Shown: piece after piece, positions 57,970 through 64,000 of the stretch
How positions within the stretch are numbered: position 1 is the first letter of the stretch
How the letters are laid out: every line of letters starts with the position of its first letter
Source of the DNA: Pachyseris speciosa
Taxonomy: Eukaryota > Cnidaria > Anthozoa > Scleractinia > Pachyseridae
Direction: 5' to 3'
DNA: 64,000 bases
Assembly: GCA_016490735.1 (NCBI GenBank)
Contig: JAEMWC010000005.1
Span: 3,245,001-3,309,000, forward strand
The notes under the pieces: generated by a model
Told to the model about the DNA's origin: nothing
Databases searched by the model: none
What the model saw: only the letters and a program-made list of their open reading frames with translations
Made by a program: the position numbers and the translations under genes

Positions 57970-59577
57970 TTTGTGTATTGCTTCGGTAACCTGCGAAATG
58001 CAACCACTTTAATGGCCCCTTTATAATGGTAGTCAATTTCTTGACATGCCCATGGGCAAACTAACCACTTAGAGTGGCCATTGTGTCTGATGAATATGAA
58101 GTCATACAGCTATTTTAAGCAATATGTCAATGGGCTGCGGTGGTCTGCAATTAACTTCGAAACTGTGCCACTCAATGGCTGCGTGGTGAAAAATATAGAT
58201 ACCGAATAGGAAGCTCCAAATTGTAGGCAAAGCAAATTTGAAGATTACTAACAGATGTAGAAGTACCCTCTGACAGATGACCGCATGCTTTTTTCTTAAC
58301 CTAGTTAAACATATAGTAAGTGCAGTTCCAGGGTGAATGTTGGATGATTAAAGCTAACTCCCCACTAACGCCACCTTGCCTATTTGTCAACTAATAGGCA
58401 ACATCCGCTCGTGCAATAATTGCTTTAAAATTAGTCGGCATGAACCACGACTCCTTATTATACCAAACATGGCAGACGATGGATAACCGCTGTGTATCCT
58501 AAAGAGCAATTATTGAGACACAGCTGAGATAAGTACATGTAACAGAAAAACAGGGTTTTTGCTGCTCAATGTCAAATCACTACTTGGTATCTAACGAGAA
58601 CTGAAACCCCATTTACTGCTGCAAAGAGTGAGAGAGACAGAGAAAAAAAAAAGTCGCGTCCCTTTCAATAAGAAATATCACTTCCGTCTTTCATTTTTGT
58701 CAGGTTGGTGGTATATGTTGAAAGTTAAGTCGTGGTTTTGTCACGTTAAGGAAAATAGTTCTTGCGACGATGAAACTAATACGTCAGGTCCATCCCAAGC
58801 AATAATCCTCCGTATCTATACATTTGTTTATAGCCTCATCTAAACACGAGGGGGGCTGGGAGAATTTGAGACTTTCGAGAATTATTCTGTTTAATCTTGC
58901 GGAGAACCCTCGTCGGCTAAGTATCACGCGATATGCCAACGCGACTCTGCAGGTAATTAAATAATTGTCACTTCTGGTCCCCGTCTTCTATCGTTTCAGT
59001 AGCTCACATTAGAAAAGACTGGGACCGAGTGGCCGCGCAAGCGATAGTTGGAATGTTTGGAGGAACGCGTATTGCGAAAGGACAATCGCACCCTCAAAAC
59101 AATCCCTCACGCGCACTATTGGTCCCAGTATTCTTCATACCGTATTGCTCCGAAAGTACCGTTCCCCTAAAAGTAACTGTTATCCGAAAGTAGCGTTAAT
59201 TTTCGGATCTTTCTAGCAATTCCCGAGAGTAACTGCCCACCCGAGACATAGTGTTTGTTTGGCAGTTATGTGTCGTTTCAAACCACTCTTGCTTTTGCAT
59301 CTCTTGTGACAGTGTTGACATTCGATGTTGTCCTTTTGGACCTAGAATAAATGTTAATTTTGAGTGTTACAAGACAGTGAGGAAACAGCAATCAAAAGGT
59401 TTTTTGGGGCTTAAATTAGCGTAATTTCCGATCATAATCTCGCTAACATCGTAAAAGTAAAACCTCTGCGGTGACACATCTACTTTCGATGGTTGCCATG
59501 ATTTTGTTCCTTACACGCGATGATATCTTCTACAAGTTATCGTTTATTTACGAAATTTCTCTAGTTACTCCACTTAC
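57970..59577. other. GPCR upstream region and repeats
   Basis: No gene supported. A second copy of the GACTGGGACCGAGT MITE lies at 58998-59140. At 59145-59190 the phrase CCGAAAGTA(C/G)CGTT appears twice. Confidence 0.4.
58998..59140. mobile_element. Short MITE, copy 2
   Basis: AAAGACTGGGACCGAGT at the left and ATTGGTCCCAGTATTCTT at the right form inverted ends; order of internal phrases matches 36935-37075. Confidence 0.65.
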
Positions 59578-59688
59578 TTCAGCCACGGCGTCTTCAAAAT
59601 ACACGTCGATGTTGTCCTTAGTCTCCAAAATCTCTAAAATCGCGTCAAAATTATCTCCGAACAGAAAGAGATCGCTGCCATCCGCCAT
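59578..59688 (-). CDS. Probable first coding exon (MADGSDLFLFG...)
   Basis: From the ATG at 59686-59688 the minus strand encodes 37 residues: MADGSDLFLFGDNFDAILEI, then an acidic LETKDNIDVYFEDAVAE, ending exactly at a strong splice donor (GAA|GTAAGTGGAG, donor at 59571-59577). Without splicing the frame stops eleven codons later. The sense of this short acidic amphipathic exon resembles N-termini of transposon-linked zinc-finger proteins I know from coral genomes, but no zinc finger is visible downstream in the sequence I examined. Alternatively an orphaned exon. An apparent 84-aa frame on the opposite strand is its shadow. Confidence 0.45.
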
Positions 59689-59834
59689 ATTTGTTTGGGT
59701 GCTGTGCATGGTTCTTGTCACGTGACTCGTCTTCTTAACCTCAAACGCGTAACAATAGCCCAGCCCTTTGAAGTTTGCCGGGTTTCCAAACCAGTCTCCC
59801 TCTATTAACTATGCCCGAAATGAACCACGATGCA

Positions 59835-59995
59835 AATAGTCTAGTTTCGAATTGTGGTAGAGCAAAAGAGCAGAGTCGTAGTTCAGGGGAATAATTTGCA
59901 TTTTCTTTGGTCAAAAACAAAGGAAAATGCAAATTATTCCCCTGAACCTCGACTTGGTACTCTTGTTCTCCTACAATTTGAAACTAGCCTATTGA
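59835..59995. mobile_element. Foldback MITE
   Basis: AATAGTCTAGTTTCGAATTG at the left returns as CAATTTGAAACTAGCCTATT at the right. The centre has AATAATTTGCATTTTC(T)TTTG and its complement around TCAAAA. Arms about 70 bp. Confidence 0.75.
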
Positions 59996-62026
59996 GGTCA
60001 CTAATAATCTTTTGGTGGCTACTGCCTCGAAAAGACGAAGCCAGTTAGTCATCGGGCTGTAAGTCCGTCCACAGGTAAAAGCACTGGAAACTCAAGAAAT
60101 CAAAAGAGGATGTTAGAGCAGTACGTATTTCCTTGAATAATCGCCCGCGCGCTCATTTAAAATTTCGGCTAAAAGAGGCACTTAATCGGGACGTGGGGGA
60201 GGGGGCGGGGGGGGGGGGGGAGGGGTTGGGGAATGCTTAAAAAATGTGTTCATAGTATTAAAACTTATTTAACCGGTCAATGACATATCAAACTAATAGT
60301 TCATGGCTATTTTATGCTGGATTATGTATTCGGTTCAGTAGCACCAAGAACGATAATAGGATAGAGAGGGAAAATCCCAGTCATATACCTTGGGATATCT
60401 CAATTAAAAATTCAACTATTTTTTACAAACAAATGGAAACGCATCGGGATGCACATTTCCGGTGACCGACTAGTCCCAGGCCGCCGGCGTGTCACTAAAA
60501 CAGTTGCATATCTTGCAAATTTGGAGGAATCATGGCGGCGCCGGCGAAAGGATTTCCAGAACTTTCCCTTCGGAAACAAACCCCCTAGCGACCGTAGCGT
60601 GATTTCGACAAAGAAGTTAACTGACTTGTCAGGTTGTCCACGAAGGATCAAGTGTGAAGTCGACGAATCCCCACATTGTGAACTGGCAATTATTACTGGC
60701 CATTCCAGTATTGCGTTATAGTGACTGTTTTTCGACCAAAGATCAGAGAAGAAGTTTGATGAGCGCCTCGGTAGTTTTCAACCCGTGCGGCAGATTTTCA
60801 CTCCTCCTTAGGGTCACTAAAAATGTCATTTTTTTTCTAGTTTGTAATAAAACAGTCCGAGAACGCAACATTGACATTCAGAGTATCTCTGAACTACGTT
60901 GGAGAAATTGCAGAAATTGTGCGGTTACGTTTTGTCTTAGGGTATTAGATAAAGAGGCCATCGTGCGAAATTTGCTTGTGAACTAACATCAAAGAAGAAA
61001 CGTGGCTGTGGAAACATGTGGGGGAAACCACTGTTGCACAAGCCCGAGGGCTAGTTACACCGAAGTTGATGAAAGCGAGAATGAGTTAATTATAGGTCTG
61101 CCGCGAATGTAAACTTTTTCTACACCAACTTAAACTCGTACAAAGGAGGAGGAAAGAGCTCCACGAAAGCGCACGAGGGAAAAAGCTCTTCATCGAAGGT
61201 AACATCAAATAAAATTAATTATTATATCTCTCACTTGGTACGCACTCTGTGATTGGTTAATTTTGCGGGCCGTAATCTACAGTATGGCCCGCTTGACTTC
61301 AACTAGTTTTCTTTTCCACGCGCCAGATTAACCTCAGAGATATAATAAATATCTTACTAACCTCGTTTTCTCGGTCCGTACTGTAAGTACGGATCCTCGT
61401 TTTTTCCCATCAATTTGTGGCCCGGGCGCAGTACGGACCTCGACCTCGGTTAGTATATTTTACTCAGTCTAGCACTTTTACAATTTGTTTTATTTTCACT
61501 GGTTAGTGATACCTTCTCTAAAAGAAAAAATATTTACTTTCCACAGAGGCGAAGATCTGTTATATGTCCTGCAAGTCTTGCAGCGAGCGAGAGAGTTATA
61601 CATGCAACAGGAGAAATAAGGACTGCCGACAAATGGCAAAACGAATGAAAGTGTCAACTTATCGTTGAGTGTTAGTGAGGGCTAAAACAGCATATTGGTC
61701 AAGCTTAATACAGCAAGGAGGATCAGGTGGGGCTGAATAGTCTTCAAAGAAGCCGATGTTTGGAAACCTGTCAGAAAAACCGTCTTTAAAAGAACTGAGG
61801 GAGATGGAGAGAGAAGACCAAAGGAGAAACGGTGAGCCAATATTTCTGTCAAACAATTAAACATTTTTTAACTGAAAAATATTTCCGGAAAAGTCAAAGA
61901 AGAGAGTTAAAAACCAAAGATACACAAAGATTTGTTGACACTGCAAAACAACGTGCGCACAGCTTAGGGAACAGCCTTTTTTCCTTTTTGATAAGACAAA
62001 AAAAAGCAACACATTTTTACTGTAAA
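59996..62026. other. Long stretch without a supported gene
   Basis: Contains a G-rich run at 60196-60236 next to a solitary end of the ACCGTATTTCC element family (60126-60180), and at 61355-61460 a repeat fragment with CTAACCTCGTTTTCTCGGTC, CCGTACTGTAAGTACGG and a degenerate return. The 90-aa frame at 60449-60721 has no family features. Confidence 0.4.
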
Positions 62027-62121
62027 TTTTACCTCCACTACACGACAAAAGCAAGCACACGATATTGAGCGAATAGGTTTATTGTCGGGAGGGCGTGGCG
62101 AGAACCAACCCGACCCCTGTT
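62027..62121 (-). repeat. Direct repeat, distal copy
   Basis: TTTACCTCCACTACACGACA through GAGGGCGTGGCGAGAACCAA to CGACCCCTGTT; near-identical to 63199-63292 in the same orientation, 1172 bases apart. Confidence 0.85.
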
Positions 62122-62280
62122 CATATAACAAACTGAATTGAAACTTTACACTCTAGTATGATACAGATTACAGGAATGCGGTGAAATTTCTAACGTTATT
62201 GGAGTTCAACTATAAGCGCAGGAAAAGACCAGAAAGAATGAGATAGATATGAGTAAACCCCAATCAAGCGATGTATGCTT

Positions 62281-62575
62281 GAGCAGTTACGCTGGGTTTC
62301 AAGATTGGCCAATACCAGGTTGACTGAGGAGTAAACTGAACTCCCAAACCAAGTATCAAACTTGGAGCAGTTACGCTAAAATAAACCGGTGTCAATTCCG
62401 ATAGTTAATGGCTCTTCTGAACTTGATTTGCGGGATAAACATTTAGGGCAGTTACGCTGAGCAATCCAGGTGAGACTAGCCGTGGCTATGCTAATTTGAT
62501 GATAGGAGAGCAATAATACCTCGTGACTTATCACTATGATGCACCCCATGGCATCAGGGCCTGAGCAATTACGCT
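62281..62575 (+). repeat. Four spaced GAGCAGTTACGCT motifs
   Basis: The 13-mer occurs at 62281-62293, 62365-62377, 62446-62458 (first A to G) and 62563-62575 (one change), with unrelated sequence of 68-104 bases between. Not a simple tandem repeat because the intervals do not align. Confidence 0.8.
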
Positions 62576-63198
62576 ACAATGAGGCCAGCAAACATAAATT
62601 AGAAACTAATGCTAAAGTGTGCGTTTTTTTTAAGATGACAAATACAGAAAAATTGCAACTAGCACTATTGTAGTACAGTATTTGAAGTTACAGCATATAG
62701 ATGAAGTCAGACAATCTTATTGTGGTGAAATACAGTATCACTAGTGTGCAGCTTTCAAGAGTGGACAACTGCTTACAAGAAACTGCAGTTAGAACGGAGG
62801 CCAGAAAAACCGCGTTGGAAAAAACTTGGCAGGAAATCTGGGTAGGAACCAAGGCCCAGTTCTATAGATTTGGTAGCCCATCCTACGAGGCTTTACAGAT
62901 AAGGAAGTGAACTAGTTAAATCGTTAAAGCCGTTATAAGTCAAATTGATATAACAATGGTATGGAAAATGCGAACATAAAAATAACAATAATATAATAGT
63001 TAAATAAAATTTCGTTTGAATAGAAGAGGACGAGTGATTCTGCGGCCTAGACTGAAAACCACGTGTCAAGGCTTCCTTTATATACCCCCTTGGTACTACC
63101 CATGAGTCCCTGGGTAGCGCCCAGGCCTGACCGTGTTTCGTGCCGGTAAAATATTTATTTCAGCCTTATTCGCTAGCTTATTCGTCAGAAATAACATA

Positions 63199-63292
63199 TT
63201 TTACCTCCACTACACGACAAAAAGCAAGCACACGATATTGAGCGAATAGGTATATTTTGGAGGGCGTGGCGAGAACCAACCCGACCCCTGTT
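63199..63292 (-). repeat. Direct repeat, proximal copy
   Basis: Second copy of the 62027-62121 sequence, lying 71 bases downstream (minus-strand sense) of the tyrosine-recombinase stop. Confidence 0.85.
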
Positions 63293-63363
63293 AGAGACAA
63301 AGTATTGGGCGAGACGGACGATGTAGGGAAAGAAAATTGATTCATAGAAACTACGCAAGACTA

Positions 63364-64000
63364 TCAAAGACCACGAAACTTCGTGACTGCCAACCTTTTG
63401 TCCAAATCGTCGTCAACATAGGTGTTTTTGGCCTGCACTGACCTCCAGCGTCCGTGCCTCTGAAAAACCCTGTCATTTACCCCGTTGTTTACTGCCGCGG
63501 TGGCCCCTCCCGAACGTAAGGAGTGTAGCCCGAACTTGGAGGGGTCGACCATGACGCTTCGGATCCCGACGGAATAGTACCATAACTGATAGGTTTATCT
63601 GGGGAAATAAGCTTGAAAGAACCTTTTCCTCTAGAAATAGGGCGAAAAATGAGTTCTTGAGATTCTGGGGGTATTTGGAACTTTTCAAGGTATCTTTTAA
63701 GAAGGGAGACCGGGCAAGCAAGACTTGGCAATTCGGCAATGATAACTTGGTCCCCTTTACGGAACTGATTGTTTTTACTTTTCTCTACTTTGATAGTCAT
63801 GTAACCTTCATGAAAAGTAATATTGCTTTTTCTAATTCTGGACATGTCGTCAAATCTGAAAAACCCGGAAAATGATAAACATACATAGTCACGTTACGCA
63901 GTTCAACTGGATTTTCAAGATCTAACTTGTTAATTAAATCATGAATTATGCTAGATGATACTGGCTCTTTACGGTTTGAACAGCCAGTACCCAGGACTCG
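63364..64000 (-). pseudogene. Tyrosine recombinase of a mobile element (truncated by window edge)
   Basis: On the minus strand from the window end: SSIIHDLINKLDLENPVELR (core-binding half), then in a shifted frame LSFSGFFRFDDMSRIRKSNI (carrying the first catalytic arginine region), EGYMTIKVEKSKNNQFRKGD, and in a third frame DPSKFGLHSLRSGGATAAVN (H-x-x-R box), FQRHGRW and the tyrosine in KNTYVDDD, to the stop at 63364. Two frame changes (near 63880 and 63560) break the gene. The sequence is of the 'xerD-like' recombinase type abundant in corals. Direct repeats downstream suggest a DIRS/Ngaro-type retroelement or another recombinase-based transposon. The 5' part is outside the window. Confidence 0.75.

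Noticed and set aside
60449..60721. 90-aa frame with ATGGCGGCG context nearby
   Set aside because: No domain, no splice support, and the reverse strand is equally open; it looks like repeat DNA.

Overview
The window looks like nuclear DNA of a cnidarian, most likely a hexacoral (stony coral or sea anemone). The reasons are the intronless class A GPCR, the tRNA-headed SINEs, the mix of DIRS, Penelope, LINE and Gypsy retroelements with many small foldback elements, and a PHD-type gene of a kind I associate with coral genomes. It is A+T-rich and gene-poor, and most recognisable content is mobile-element debris. The species assignment is inference; no rRNA or mitochondrial marker is present.

The main host genes form a spaced tandem family on the minus strand: four paralogues of a secreted, cysteine-rich repeat protein at about 9.4-10.9, 20.8-21.8, 29.1-30.5 and 39.4-40.1 kb. 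The two intact ones (332 and 467 aa) have a signal peptide, a conserved Cys-rich head, a variable number of roughly 34-residue six-cysteine units (each usually preceded by an N-glycosylation sequon) and a hydrophobic C-terminal tail that looks like a GPI-anchor signal. The first copy has a one-base frameshift and lost cysteines; the fourth is a decayed 3' fragment. I do not recognise the family. The other clear gene is an intact single-exon rhodopsin-like GPCR (57.0-58.0 kb), with a decayed relative at 47.0-47.4 kb.

Layout: 0.76-9.1 kb, a giant inverted repeat with a 1.35-kb foldback element nested in one arm; 9.4-10.9, Cys-rich copy A; 11.0-12.6, repeat debris and a broken PHD-type gene; 13.1-15.6, an internally deleted DIRS-like retroelement with inverted termini and internal complementary region; 15.6-20.8, no gene, small foldback repeats; 20.8-21.9, Cys-rich copy B; 22.6-24.8, SINEs and foldback transposons; 24.8-29.1, no gene supported; 29.1-30.5, Cys-rich copy C; 30.7-39.4, SINE, TTAA-type MITE, tandem duplications, minisatellite; 39.4-40.1, Cys-rich relic D; 43.4-47.4, two LINE relics with a Penelope-like element (paired hammerhead-like motifs) between them, a MITE inside one, and a GPCR relic; 50.8-54.8, a complete but inactivated Gypsy-type LTR element with 5-bp target duplication; 56.8-58.0, MITE directly against the GPCR stop codon; 59.6, a short first coding exon; 62.0-64.0, direct repeats and a tyrosine-recombinase gene running off the window.

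The genes do not form a pathway. The cysteine-rich proteins probably act together, as paralogues, at the cell surface or in secretions; the rest is transposon sequence that has broken up and spaced out the array.
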